Shown: positions 24,155-32,515 of the stretch, piece by piece
How positions within the stretch are numbered: the first letter of the stretch is position 1
How the letters are laid out: each line of letters begins with the position of its first letter
Source: Candidatus Sumerlaeia bacterium
Lineage (GTDB): Bacteria; Sumerlaeota; Sumerlaeia; SLMS01; JAHLLQ01
Assembly: GCA_028284075.1 (NCBI GenBank)
Contig: JANQSL010000007.1
Coordinates: forward strand, 1 to 51,863
Length of the DNA: 51,863 nucleotides
Direction: 5' to 3'
Translations under genes and position numbers: made by a program
Notes under the pieces: generated by a model
Told to the model about the DNA's origin: nothing
The model's input: only the letters and a program-made list of their open reading frames with translations
Databases searched by the model: none

Positions 24155-25440
24155 AACAACTCCTTGCGGGAATTCTGACGTTTCTCCTCGCCTGCATGTG
24201 TTCGCGCCTTGCGAGCCATGGTTTCGAGCAATACATCGCCAACCTGGCGGAGGATGAACCCGCAGCTCTCGTGGATGGAAAACAGTACACCGTTGGTGAA
24301 CTAAAAACCCTTCTCGCCCTTCGGCCACCCGTCCCCGCCTCCCAGGAGTTCCAGTTCTTCGGAGTACGTGAAATTCTTGAAACAGCCCGCGAAGCGCCGG
24401 CCTGGACAGCCTTTGCCGCCGAGGCCCGCAGTGCCGGCATTCAACTGACAGCGAAACAAAACTCCGAAATCGATCGCGACACTCGCGAATACATCGAGCG
24501 AATACTCTACCGTGATCTTGTCCTTGAGAAAGTTGAGCGCCCGACAGTCGATCGTCTGAAGGACGAATACGACATGCGCAAGGATTTGGACTTCGCCATG
24601 CCGGAGCGTTATATCATCCGCGAAGTGTTTGTACCGGCCGCAGCGGACGCTGAAGATCAAATCCGTACGATTCACAAACGTATGGAAGATGGCGAGTCAC
24701 TGTCCGATCTTCAGCGTGAGATTTCAGGTGATGAGGCAGCTGCCGCACGAATCGTTGTTCCCGGTGAGGACGACATTCCCGTGCCCGTTCTGCAAGTCCT
24801 GAGGAAACTCAACGACCGTATGGTCTCCGAGCCTGTACAGTCGGACCTTGGCTGGCACATTGTCCAGCGCCAGCTCCACATACCAGGCGGCAACATGCCA
24901 TTTGAAGCTGTCTTCCCGTTGCTACTTGATGAATGGTTGCTTGTTGAGCGGAGCAAAGCCGTCGCCACCGTTTTCGAGCCACTTGCCGAAGACGTGTCGG
25001 TTGTTGAGGTCCGCACTCAGTATCTTCTTAATACGGGTGCACTTGCCCTGGACACCGATGTCTTGATGTCAGTCGGTGACCGTGAATTCACCCGCGGCGA
25101 ACTTGCTGACGCGGCGGGCTGGCAGCTTAATCGTGAAACACCTCTGACAGAATCGACGTTCCTGAAAATCGCGGCCGGGCTCGGCCCCGTCCAGGATGCC
25201 CTCCTCGACACGCTGATTGCCCGGTCTTCGCAAGACGAACCACCGGCGGTGGCCTTTTTCCGAAAGGCAAAATCTGAAACGCTCCTTGTACAGGAACTCT
25301 TGAAGCACCGGTTTGTAGAGAACAAAGGAGATCTCTCAAACGAAGCGGGAGTGCATGATTTCCTGCGTTCCACCATTGAGGAAAAGGCAAAAGAGACCGC
25401 TCTCGAGCCCTACCTGCTGACCAGTGATACGGGGTACTGA
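24151..25440 (+). CDS. Exported parvulin/SurA-like peptidyl-prolyl isomerase
   Basis: 429 residues, GTG start overlapping the previous stop as GTGA. An N-terminal hydrophobic segment (MKQLLAGILTFLLACMC) with a cysteine looks like a signal, possibly a lipoprotein signal. A PpiC-like region spans about 145-250 (YIIREVFVPAA, MEDGESLSDLQREISGDE, DLGWHIVQRQL), preceded and followed by helical SurA-type segments; a second prodomain-like helical unit follows from about 290. It would fold or chaperone periplasmic proteins. Coupled translation suggests that it helps mature the metal-binding lipoprotein or is simply part of the same system. The parvulin core is degenerate, so catalytic activity is uncertain. 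Confidence 0.82.
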   Translation: MKQLLAGILTFLLACMCSRLASHGFEQYIANLAEDEPAALVDGKQYTVGELKTLLALRPPVPASQEFQFFGVREILETAREAPAWTAFAAEARSAGIQLTAKQNSEIDRDTREYIERILYRDLVLEKVERPTVDRLKDEYDMRKDLDFAMPERYIIREVFVPAAADAEDQIRTIHKRMEDGESLSDLQREISGDEAAAARIVVPGEDDIPVPVLQVLRKLNDRMVSEPVQSDLGWHIVQRQLHIPGGNMPFEAVFPLLLDEWLLVERSKAVATVFEPLAEDVSVVEVRTQYLLNTGALALDTDVLMSVGDREFTRGELADAAGWQLNRETPLTESTFLKIAAGLGPVQDALLDTLIARSSQDEPPAVAFFRKAKSETLLVQELLKHRFVENKGDLSNEAGVHDFLRSTIEEKAKETALEPYLLTSDTGY

Positions 25441-25520
25441 ATCGGATGGTGAGAAAGGTGAACGCACTCCCTGTAACCCGATTTCAAGAAAGTGACGTCC
25501 GGGTTTAGGGATCGAACTGA

Positions 25521-25542
25521 TTCGCCAAAAGGCGATAATTTC
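25521..25542 (+). terminator. Weak hairpin after the metal-ABC operon
   Basis: TCGCC and GGCGA (25522-25526 and 25531-25535) form a 5-base stem with an AAAA loop followed by TAATTTC. It lies about 80 bases past the last gene of the operon and may end it. No other element is visible in the 264 bases before lnt. Confidence 0.3.
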
Positions 25543-25704
25543 GGGCTCCCCGATCAATATGCGAAAACTTCGATTCAGGTACGACCGGGTCAAGGAATAT
25601 CGCCTCATCCCCTGTGACTCCCGCCCGGTTCATTCATTCTCTCTGGCCCCGGAGATGACCCTCTTCCACTCTTTGTGTGCTTGAACCTGTGGCCCTTCCT
25701 TCCC

Positions 25705-27462
25705 ATGTCGGACAATGCCCCTCTGAAAAAGAACCCCCTTCGCAAACTCGGCATGCTTCTGCCACCATGGCGCGAATTGCTGCAGCAGCGATCAGCCATC
25801 GGGCTTTGCCTTGTCAGCGTGATTTTGACACGTCTTTGCCATCCTCCGCTCGGTTTATGGCCTCTGGCGTTTGTTGCCCTCGTTCCGTGGCTTTACGCCT
25901 TGAGGGGCACCACCGTACGGAATGCCTTCTGGCTGTCCTGGATTTTCGGGTTCTCTTACTTTATCGGAGTCTATCTCTGGCTTGGCTCCCTGAGCCGGTT
26001 TAACCCGGCCATCTGGCTCGGTATTCCTCTGCTTTGCCTGTTCCAGGGAATCTATCCGGCTCTTGGAGGAGCCGGAATGGTTTGGCTCGCACGCCGCCTT
26101 CCACCAACGGCCGCCTTCGTTCTATCAGGCTTGTGGTGGATTGGATGGGAGTGGTTTCGGTCGCGCGGAGCGCTTGGCGCCGCCTTTGCGCTGACCGGCC
26201 AAATGGTACGAGATGCCGTTCCTCTGCTCCAGGTCGTTTCCATCGGTGGCATGGGCCTGCTCAGCCTCCTCGTTTTCTTCGTGAACCTGTCCCTGATGGA
26301 AGTCGCCGCCTGTGCGTCAAAGCGTGTCTTCGATATAGGCGCCGCGGTTCGTGCCACGATCTCAATTGTCCTCGTACTCGCGGGATTTGTTTACGGCATT
26401 CGTGTAATCCCGGAAATTCAGAAAACGGCTCGCCAAGGTATTCCAGTACGTATCGCGCTGATCCAAACAAACGTTGACCAAGAAACCAAATTCCGAAGCT
26501 ATGCGGCCCGGACCTGGGATGAAATGCGCGCCCTCCAAAACGACATGACCGTCGATGCGCTCCGCATGATCGACGCTCTTGAGCCGGGGACTCTCGATCT
26601 TGTCGTGTTCCCGGAGAGTACCTTTACTCAATATCAATTCGATCACGATGAAGTCCTCCAACAGGAGCTTCGCGACCGCGCCAACGACCTCGGAGCCACT
26701 ATTATCGCCGGAGCCAACGATCTTGTGTTCGTTCGCCCCGACGGCACCTTCAGCGAAAAGTACTGGGAGGCGGATAAAACGGAGACCTGGTACAAAACGG
26801 AAATGTATGGCGGCTTCTATGTGTTTCGGCCCGATGACGAGGAGTTGAAAGTTCGCGCCGATTACCACAAGATTCACCTCATGCCTTTCGGCGAGACCGT
26901 CCCTTATTTCGACAAGATTCCGGGCCTTGTCGAGCACATCGTTCAGATTGGATCATTTCTGCGGGGCGATCCCGAACAGGCGCCTGTGTGGGTCAGCATC
27001 GCCGGAGATGCGAAGGAACGCGCCACCGAAAACCTGCAGATTCATCTCGGCCCCTCCATTTGCTTTGAAGACATGTTCCATTACCTCCACGCCCGCATGG
27101 CTCGCCAGGGGGCCACCCTCTTCGTCAACATCACCAACAACGCCTGGTTCGACCCCTCCGACGGTTCACTCTTTCATTTTGAGTATTCGATTCCTCGTGC
27201 AACGGAAGCACGGATTCCCATGGTTTTCGGCACCAATACCGGAGTGACCGCCGTCGTCGATGCCGCCGGACGCATTGTCGAACAACTCCCCCGCCGGGAA
27301 CAGGCCATCCTCCAGACCACCGTCCATGTTCCCCGCGAGCCGCAACTCACGCCGGCTTCGCGCTTTGGCAACTGGGTCGGCAGGATGGCGTTCTTTCTAT
27401 CGTGGCTGGTTTTATCTGGAGTTATTGTGCATCGCAGAAGGGCCGGATCCAATGTGTCTTGA
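25705..27462 (+). CDS. lnt: Apolipoprotein N-acyltransferase
   Basis: 585-residue inner-membrane enzyme that adds the third acyl chain to lipoproteins. The N-terminal half has about seven to eight hydrophobic helices, then a nitrilase domain with the catalytic triad: glutamate in VVFPESTF (near 305), lysine in HKIHLMPFGE (near 389) and cysteine in SICFEDMF (near 453). It is longer than the usual about 510 residues because of an insertion around residues 340-385 and 425-440. Start ATG 25705 has no good ribosome site; a GTG at 25675 in frame is an alternative. Its presence fits the many lipoproteins of the window. Confidence 0.94.
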   Translation: MSDNAPLKKNPLRKLGMLLPPWRELLQQRSAIGLCLVSVILTRLCHPPLGLWPLAFVALVPWLYALRGTTVRNAFWLSWIFGFSYFIGVYLWLGSLSRFNPAIWLGIPLLCLFQGIYPALGGAGMVWLARRLPPTAAFVLSGLWWIGWEWFRSRGALGAAFALTGQMVRDAVPLLQVVSIGGMGLLSLLVFFVNLSLMEVAACASKRVFDIGAAVRATISIVLVLAGFVYGIRVIPEIQKTARQGIPVRIALIQTNVDQETKFRSYAARTWDEMRALQNDMTVDALRMIDALEPGTLDLVVFPESTFTQYQFDHDEVLQQELRDRANDLGATIIAGANDLVFVRPDGTFSEKYWEADKTETWYKTEMYGGFYVFRPDDEELKVRADYHKIHLMPFGETVPYFDKIPGLVEHIVQIGSFLRGDPEQAPVWVSIAGDAKERATENLQIHLGPSICFEDMFHYLHARMARQGATLFVNITNNAWFDPSDGSLFHFEYSIPRATEARIPMVFGTNTGVTAVVDAAGRIVEQLPRREQAILQTTVHVPREPQLTPASRFGNWVGRMAFFLSWLVLSGVIVHRRRAGSNVS

Positions 27463-27466
27463 GAGT

Positions 27467-27817
27467 ATGGAGGAGTTAACCGATATTAATACGAACGATC
27501 CTCCGCTCATCGACTTTCTGAAAAATCTCGCGTCCGAACTTGCCGCGTTCCGCGGGGAGAAATGCCTGACCGAAGAGGATTTCACTCAGTGTATTCGTGC
27601 TGCCTGTGCAGGCGGCCATCAGGCGGGAGGTGGTACAATCTGGATACCGCTTCGTACCTCGAGTGCGCTCTTGCCTGGTGCCGTGGTCAAATATGGACGG
27701 GATGGGAAAACGTTGAGACCTTTCCCTGGGCTGGCGAAAACCACAAACAGCGATCAATCGCGGCGGGGTGTCTCTGTCCAGAGAGTCAAAGGCGCGTCAC
27801 ATTCCAGCGTGGAATGA
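27467..27817 (+). CDS. Small unknown protein downstream of lnt
   Basis: 116 residues from ATG 27467, four bases after the lnt stop; an ATG at 27452 overlapping lnt is an alternative. The first 65 residues look like a real protein (LIDFLKNLASELAAFRGE, LTEEDFTQCIRAACAGG), helical with three cysteines nearby, then GGGTIWIPL. The second half is basic and serine-rich and less convincing, and a palindrome sits at its end. A very loose likeness to Mor-type phage regulators (GGTxIYIP motif) is not enough to name it. The 3' half may be noncoding or frame-disrupted. Confidence 0.5.
   Translation: MEELTDINTNDPPLIDFLKNLASELAAFRGEKCLTEEDFTQCIRAACAGGHQAGGGTIWIPLRTSSALLPGAVVKYGRDGKTLRPFPGLAKTTNSDQSRRGVSVQRVKGASHSSVE
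27800..27816. repeat. Palindrome CATTCCA-GCG-TGGAATG
   Basis: A 7-base perfect inverted repeat with a 3-base spacer at the very end of the small unknown gene, followed by an adenine/guanine-rich stretch. In this position it resembles the short intergenic palindromes that are repeated in many genomes. Copies elsewhere cannot be checked from this window; none is seen within it. Confidence 0.5.
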
Positions 27818-27909
27818 AGGAATAGGAACGAGAGTCGCGCAGAATAGCGCGAGGGGATCAATTCCGAAACAACTCTTTGCGAGACTTCGTGTTCTTCGCG
27901 TCTTTGCGC
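27818..27909. other. Noncoding segment with iterated GCG-TCT-type motif
   Basis: The segment from about 27879 (TTTGCGAGACTTCGTGTTCTTCGCGTCTTTGCGCT) is built from a repeated CTTTGCG/CTTCGCG unit, a pattern common as dispersed intergenic sequence in many bacterial genomes. A related wording, CTTTGCGTCTTCACG, occurs at about 33658-33672 upstream of the first SGNH gene. It lies between convergent genes. No gene is present. Confidence 0.4.
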
Positions 27910-29190
27910 TTAGTGAATCGAATTGAGGATCCCGTCAACCACACGTCCCGCGGAACCCTTCATCGACTGAGCGGCCTGCTGTGCTTTCTCACCAAGCATC
28001 ATCCGCTCCTGACTGCCCTCTGCCAGTCTCCTCATCCACCGGCCCAACTCCTTCTCCTTAACCTCCGGTGCGCCGTTTTCCGGCCCGAGCACGCGAACAA
28101 TGTCCGGCTGATTCTGCATAAAGGGCCCTCGCAAAACCGGCACGCCATGCACACCCGCCTCCAGCAGATTATGTCCGCCAACAGGCCTCCAGCTTCCCGC
28201 CACCATCGCGATGTCGCATGCGCCGAATGCACGCGCCAGCACTCCCATCTCGTCCAATAGCACGACATCCGGCTCTGAACCGGATGGCACATCGCCTGCA
28301 CTCGTACGATGTACTTTCGCGCCGAAGCCTTCCAGCAGGCGTGCTGCTTCATCGAAACGCTCGGGGTGCCGTGGCGCAATCACCAGACGCAATGCACCCG
28401 CATCCCTGCGTGCCTCAGCGAACGCTTCCCAAATCAGCTCTTCCTCGCCCGGGTGTGTGCTTCCCGCCAGCGCAACAACTTCCCTCTCCGACATTCCCCA
28501 TTTTGTGCGCCATGTTCCCTTATCGTATGCCGTCAAAGGCTCCGGCAACGCATCGAACTTCACATTCCCTGTCACTTCAATGCGCGAAGCATCACCGATC
28601 ACTCCCTCAAGGCGTTCCGCATCCTGCTGTGTTTGCATGAAAAACCGCTGTACGCCGGAAAGAACGGGTCGAAACAAAAACGATGTCCTCGTGTAACGGC
28701 GAGCACTGCGTTCACTTAACTTTCCATTCACGAGAAAAATTGGAATACCTCGCCGTGCTGTCCGTAGCAGAGTGTTCGGCCAGATCTCTGTTTCGAAAAA
28801 CAAATAGAGTGTTGGCCGGTATGCGTCGAGGTGATGATCCACCATCCAGGAAAAATCGAAAGGTGCATAGGCAAAGTGCCTGGCCCCTTCCATTGTTCTC
28901 CGTGCCTGCGCCTGACCGGTCTCCGTCGTCGTTGTAACCATGAATTCCCAGTCCCCACATCGACGCACCAGCTCTCGATGGACGGAGCCGGCCGCCACGG
29001 TTTCACCGACGGACACGCTGTGCATCCAGCATCGTTCAATTTCCGCGCGACGCAGCGGCCGGGAAGGCACCCGCTTTCCCAGCATTCCGGGAAGGCTCTC
29101 CCGGTATTTGCCGTGCTTGAGGCACTTCCATGCCATGGGCGGCGCAACCGTGGGTATTGCACACAAATACGCGAGGTCGTATCCGTTCAC
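27910..29190 (-). CDS. waaA: 3-deoxy-D-manno-octulosonic acid (Kdo) transferase
   Basis: 426-residue GT-B glycosyltransferase that adds Kdo to lipid A, acting at the inner face of the cytoplasmic membrane. Seen are MHSVSVGETVAAGS (about 56-69, with the catalytic acidic residue), FFETEIWPNTLLR (about 130-142), the NGKLSERSARRY stretch (about 153-164), VTGNVKFDALP, AGSTHPGEEE and the C-terminal GSWRPVGGHNLLEAG nucleotide-sugar loop. It shows the organism makes Kdo-containing lipopolysaccharide. It is the last gene of dnaX-ybaB-recR-waaA, its ATG overlapping the recR stop as ATGA. Confidence 0.94.
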   Translation of the reverse strand: MNGYDLAYLCAIPTVAPPMAWKCLKHGKYRESLPGMLGKRVPSRPLRRAEIERCWMHSVSVGETVAAGSVHRELVRRCGDWEFMVTTTTETGQAQARRTMEGARHFAYAPFDFSWMVDHHLDAYRPTLYLFFETEIWPNTLLRTARRGIPIFLVNGKLSERSARRYTRTSFLFRPVLSGVQRFFMQTQQDAERLEGVIGDASRIEVTGNVKFDALPEPLTAYDKGTWRTKWGMSEREVVALAGSTHPGEEELIWEAFAEARRDAGALRLVIAPRHPERFDEAARLLEGFGAKVHRTSAGDVPSGSEPDVVLLDEMGVLARAFGACDIAMVAGSWRPVGGHNLLEAGVHGVPVLRGPFMQNQPDIVRVLGPENGAPEVKEKELGRWMRRLAEGSQERMMLGEKAQQAAQSMKGSAGRVVDGILNSIH

Positions 29191-29792
29191 GGATTATCCA
29201 AACCTTGTCGCGATTCCAACGCCATCCTCAAAGTTCCACCGTCCGCCATTTCCAGAGAACCACCCATCGGTACGCCGCGGCCAATACGAGTGAACGTCAA
29301 TCCCTCACGAGCCAAGGTTCGAGACAAATATAATGCGGTCGCATCGCCTTCGACACTTGGACTCGTTCCCAGGATAACCTCTTCGAACTCACCTTCGTTC
29401 AGCCGCTGTGCCAGTTCAGCGATGCGAAGATCTTCCGGCGCCACACCCTTGAGGGGGCTCAGCAAACCGCCCAATGCATGATACACGCCGCGGTAGCCAC
29501 CCGCTTTTTCGAATGCCACAATATCCAGCGCATCCTCCACAACACAGATCGTTGAACGATCCCTGGCAGAGTCTGAACAGACAGGGCACTGGCCGCGATC
29601 AGTGAAGTAGCCACATGTCTCGCAGTTTCCGACCTCCTCTGACAAGCGACCCAGGGCGCGCGAAAGTTCCGTCGGATCGTCCTTCGCCGCCAACAGTGCG
29701 AACGCCATACGCTCCGCGCCACGCCGACCCACGCCCGGCAAACGACCGAGCCTTCCGATCAGGTTCTCCAGCGCTTCCGGGAGCTTTGCCAT
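29187..29792 (-). CDS. recR: Recombination protein RecR
   Basis: 201 residues, normal length. Helix-hairpin-helix LIGRLGRLPGVGRRGAERMA (about 11-30), a four-cysteine zinc site CETCGYFTDRGQCPVC (about 57-72), and a Toprim domain with CVVEDALDIVAFEKAGGY and the family TSPSVEGDATALYL. It works with RecF/RecO in loading RecA at gaps. Nine bases after ybaB; the order dnaX-ybaB-recR is the widely conserved one. Confidence 0.96.
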   Translation of the reverse strand: MAKLPEALENLIGRLGRLPGVGRRGAERMAFALLAAKDDPTELSRALGRLSEEVGNCETCGYFTDRGQCPVCSDSARDRSTICVVEDALDIVAFEKAGGYRGVYHALGGLLSPLKGVAPEDLRIAELAQRLNEGEFEEVILGTSPSVEGDATALYLSRTLAREGLTFTRIGRGVPMGGSLEMADGGTLRMALESRQGLDNP

Positions 29793-29801
29793 TCTGTGTG
29801 A

Positions 29802-30113
29802 CTAAAAGAGTCCGGGGAAATGCAGACCGCCTGTCGCCTGTGAAACACTTTCCTCGTGCAACTTCTTCGCCTTCTCTATCGCCTGATTCGTCGCTGCCAT
29901 AATCAGGTCCTGCAGCATCTCCGGGTCATCCGGATCGATCGCTTCCGGCCCGATCACAACCTTCTTCACCACGCGATCCCCGGTTGCGATCACCTTAACC
30001 ACGCCTCCGCCCGCGGTACCTTCCACCTCAACCAACGCCAGTTCATCGTTCATCTTCTCGATGCGATTCTGCAGATCGCCCTGCAGCTTTTTGATCATCG
30101 CGGGATTGATCAT
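29802..30113 (-). CDS. ybaB: YbaB/EbfC-family nucleoid-associated protein
   Basis: 103 residues. The family core is visible: MIKKLQGDLQNRIEKMNDELA, VEGTAGGGVVKVIATGDRVVKKVVI, and DPEMLQDLIMAATNQAIEKAKKL. Such proteins form dimers that bind DNA. The ATG at 30113 is used because the 26 codons before it in frame are unlike the family. It lies 105 bases after dnaX and 9 before recR. Confidence 0.93.
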   Translation of the reverse strand: MINPAMIKKLQGDLQNRIEKMNDELALVEVEGTAGGGVVKVIATGDRVVKKVVIGPEAIDPDDPEMLQDLIMAATNQAIEKAKKLHEESVSQATGGLHFPGLF

Positions 30114-30218
30114 TGGTTTGTCACACTCATCCTGTTGAGTTTTTCCACTCCGCTCCGCCGACAGGCGAAGGCGTCCGAGCGATGTGGTCAAGCCTGCCCT
30201 TTCCGCTCGAAAGAGGTG

Positions 30219-32048
30219 CTAGCCTTCCGCCAGTCTTATTCCGTTGAACGCCGCCGGTTGAATCTTGAAGTGCTCCTCCACCAGGCGACATGCCTCAGCG
30301 AACTCCGGATACTTTTCCATCGCCTGGGCAAAGCTCAAAGCTTCCTGCTCTTCCTCCACCTTCGGTTGCTGCTTTACCGGAGCAGCTATCGTCGACTTCT
30401 CTGGAACGTCTACAGCCGAAACGTATCGATCCTCATCCATCGTACCCGCTTCAACGGGCCGGTCGTGTGCATCCGCCTCGTCCACTGTCAGGCGAATCAT
30501 AAGTGGCCGCTGCCACGCCTGACGAGCAGCCTCACGAAGAATTACAACCGACTCCGGGCGCTCCAGGTGCGGTTTCATCGACCGGTCCGCCGCAGCCAGC
30601 TCAACATCCAGACGCGAATCATTCACCGTTACGAGCCGCCCCTTCGAAAGCACCGAACGGAACGTACCGCTGCGAAGACCGACGCTATCCAGAAAGACCG
30701 CCCACCGGTCTCCGTCTGTCGTGGGAATCGCCTCAATCACCTTCGCCGCCTGAACATCAGCAACATTCACAGCGCTTTCGCGAGCAATCGGAGCGGCTGC
30801 AATCCGGCGGCGCCCGGCCTCAAGGTCCGCCTTCGGGCCACCCCCGCCACGTGAGCCTGTACTCTTCACAGTCACCGATCCATCGCCATTGCCCTGACCC
30901 TTTGATCCGCCAAGCTCCGGATCGATTACCAGCTTCGGATCGATGGCGGTCAGCTTGATGAGCGCAAATTCAAGCAGAAAACGCGGCGGCGCCGAGCCCT
31001 TGATGCGTTCCTCCAGGTCAAGAAACTGCTGCACCACGTTTAACATAAACGGCAACGTTGACTTCTCCAGTGTCGCCTTCAAATCTTCCGAATGTGGATT
31101 TGCAAATCTTAACAGATCCACAGATCCACCAGCCATCAACAGCATCGCATCCCGCAGAAAACTCAGAAACATCCTAACGAATCTCTGCAGGTCGCGTCCG
31201 CGATCCACCAGATCACCCACCAGCAACAGACAATCAGCCGTGTTGTGCTCGACGATCGCCTTCAGAAGCCGCAGGAACAAATCGCTTTCAACGACACCCA
31301 GCAACGACCGCACCGTCTCCAGGTTCAACTCGTCCGACGTTAGCGTAATCAATTGATCGAGAAACACCTGAGCGTCCCGCAGGCCACCCTCGCTTGCCAG
31401 CGCTACCGCTGCCAACACCGCTTCACGCTCTTCCGCTGCAATGGCGACGCCCTCTTTTTCCAGGATGTCCGCAAGATTGCCGGTGATATCTTCGAGACTC
31501 AGGCGTTCGAAGTTGCAGCGCCGACAGCGGGAAATCACCGTTTCCGGAATCTTCTCGGGATTCGTCGTGGCCAGCACGAACACCACCCGCTCCGGCGGTT
31601 CCTCCAGACTCTTCAACAACGCATTGAAGGAATGCGTCGAGAGCATGTGAACCTCATCGATGATGTAAATCTTGTAGCGGGCACTGAAAGGCGCGCGTCG
31701 CAGTCCTTCCAGAAGGCCCTTTGTATCGTCCGCCTTCGTATAGGTGGCCGCGTCCACCTCGCTTACGTCCAGGTGCGTCCCGGCAGCGATTTCCTGGCAA
31801 TGGTGACACTTGCCACAGGGTTCCGTTGTGGGCCCTTGTTCGCAATTCAGCGCTTTGGCGAAAATTCGCGCCAGCGATGTCTTGCCCGTCCCGCGGGGCC
31901 CACAAAACAGGTACCCGTGGCCCACCCGTCCCTCGCGGATTTCATTGTGTAACTGCTGCACGACTGCCCGCTGCCCCACCACGTTACTGAAAACCTGAGG
32001 CCTGTACCGTCGGGCTAAAACCTGATAACTGCCGGAACTGGAGGACAT
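30219..32048 (-). CDS. dnaX: DNA polymerase III subunit gamma/tau
   Basis: 609-residue clamp-loader ATPase. Walker A is GPRGTGKTS (about 44-52), the zinc module is CEQGPTTEPCGKCHHC (about 64-79), Walker B region IIDEVHMLS (about 122-130), arginine-finger segment SRCRRCNFERL. The C-terminal tau-like part (about 385-609) is long. The frame remains open for 430 bases upstream, but MSSSSGSYQVLARRYRPQVF at 32048 is the family start. No A-rich slippery sequence for frameshifting to gamma is obvious. It heads the operon with ybaB and recR. Confidence 0.96.
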   Translation of the reverse strand: MSSSSGSYQVLARRYRPQVFSNVVGQRAVVQQLHNEIREGRVGHGYLFCGPRGTGKTSLARIFAKALNCEQGPTTEPCGKCHHCQEIAAGTHLDVSEVDAATYTKADDTKGLLEGLRRAPFSARYKIYIIDEVHMLSTHSFNALLKSLEEPPERVVFVLATTNPEKIPETVISRCRRCNFERLSLEDITGNLADILEKEGVAIAAEEREAVLAAVALASEGGLRDAQVFLDQLITLTSDELNLETVRSLLGVVESDLFLRLLKAIVEHNTADCLLLVGDLVDRGRDLQRFVRMFLSFLRDAMLLMAGGSVDLLRFANPHSEDLKATLEKSTLPFMLNVVQQFLDLEERIKGSAPPRFLLEFALIKLTAIDPKLVIDPELGGSKGQGNGDGSVTVKSTGSRGGGGPKADLEAGRRRIAAAPIARESAVNVADVQAAKVIEAIPTTDGDRWAVFLDSVGLRSGTFRSVLSKGRLVTVNDSRLDVELAAADRSMKPHLERPESVVILREAARQAWQRPLMIRLTVDEADAHDRPVEAGTMDEDRYVSAVDVPEKSTIAAPVKQQPKVEEEQEALSFAQAMEKYPEFAEACRLVEEHFKIQPAAFNGIRLAEG

Positions 32049-32515
32049 GGAAACACAAACCACCAAAGACGAAACTTGGGCGAAACCGTGAGCCCGGAAC
32101 CGAAGGCGGTCAAGACCAACTCCGCCCGCCGCTTCAGAGTTCGAAAGTATCCATAATCCCATACTCCCGCTGGACGAATCGCGGCGAGCCGTATTCTTTA
32201 CGTTATGCGGAATCATCGAACCATGGCCAAAAGTCTTTCGGCCTAGCACTGACACCTTTTCGAAAGCCAGAGCCATGCTTGTCGCGAAGTTGCTCAAGAG
32301 CAAGGCCCACTGCAAACCTGGCCATCGTAACGCAGGAGCGCTGTGGTCGACTCCTCTTCCTCCCTGACCCTGGCAATCCTGCTTGCCCCGCTTGTGAAAA
32401 ATTTCACAGACTCTCGCCGCAGGGTTGACAGCGTTCCAACCTTGTCCTGACGCTCTCCATAGGGGCCTGTAGCCTTTCACCTTTTGCCTGCCCCCCGGTT
32501 GCCCGGTCCGAACGG
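32049..32515. other. 467-base divergent intergenic region
   Basis: Region between dnaX (minus) and the kinase gene (plus). No tRNA or protein gene is convincing. It contains a CRP-type palindrome at 32393-32408 and a TTGACA box at 32425-32430 (listed separately). A long frame continues from dnaX through it but without protein-like content. Confidence 0.6.
32393..32408. promoter_or_regulatory. CRP/FNR-type operator TGTGA-N6-TCACA
   Basis: TGTGAAA (32393-32399), AA, TTTCACA (32402-32408): a perfect 7-base palindrome that fits the CRP-family consensus TGTGA-N6-TCACA exactly. A perfect TTGACA follows at 32425-32430. If that is the -35 box, the site is centred near -60 relative to the likely start of transcription, the class I activator position, for the kinase gene starting 108 bases downstream. 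The -10 region is poor, as in activator-dependent promoters. A CRP-family regulator in the genome is assumed, not seen. Confidence 0.55.

Noticed and set aside
32345-32374. SRP RNA-like string on the minus strand (GGTCAGGGAGGAAGAGGAGTC) upstream of dnaX
   Set aside because: The GGTCAGG and GGAAG words resemble SRP domain IV, and SRP RNA sits by dnaX in some bacteria, but the flanking bases do not pair and the AGCAG part is missing.
32049-32480. N-terminal extension of dnaX
   Set aside because: The frame stays open but the added residues have no domain character, and the family start lies at 32048.
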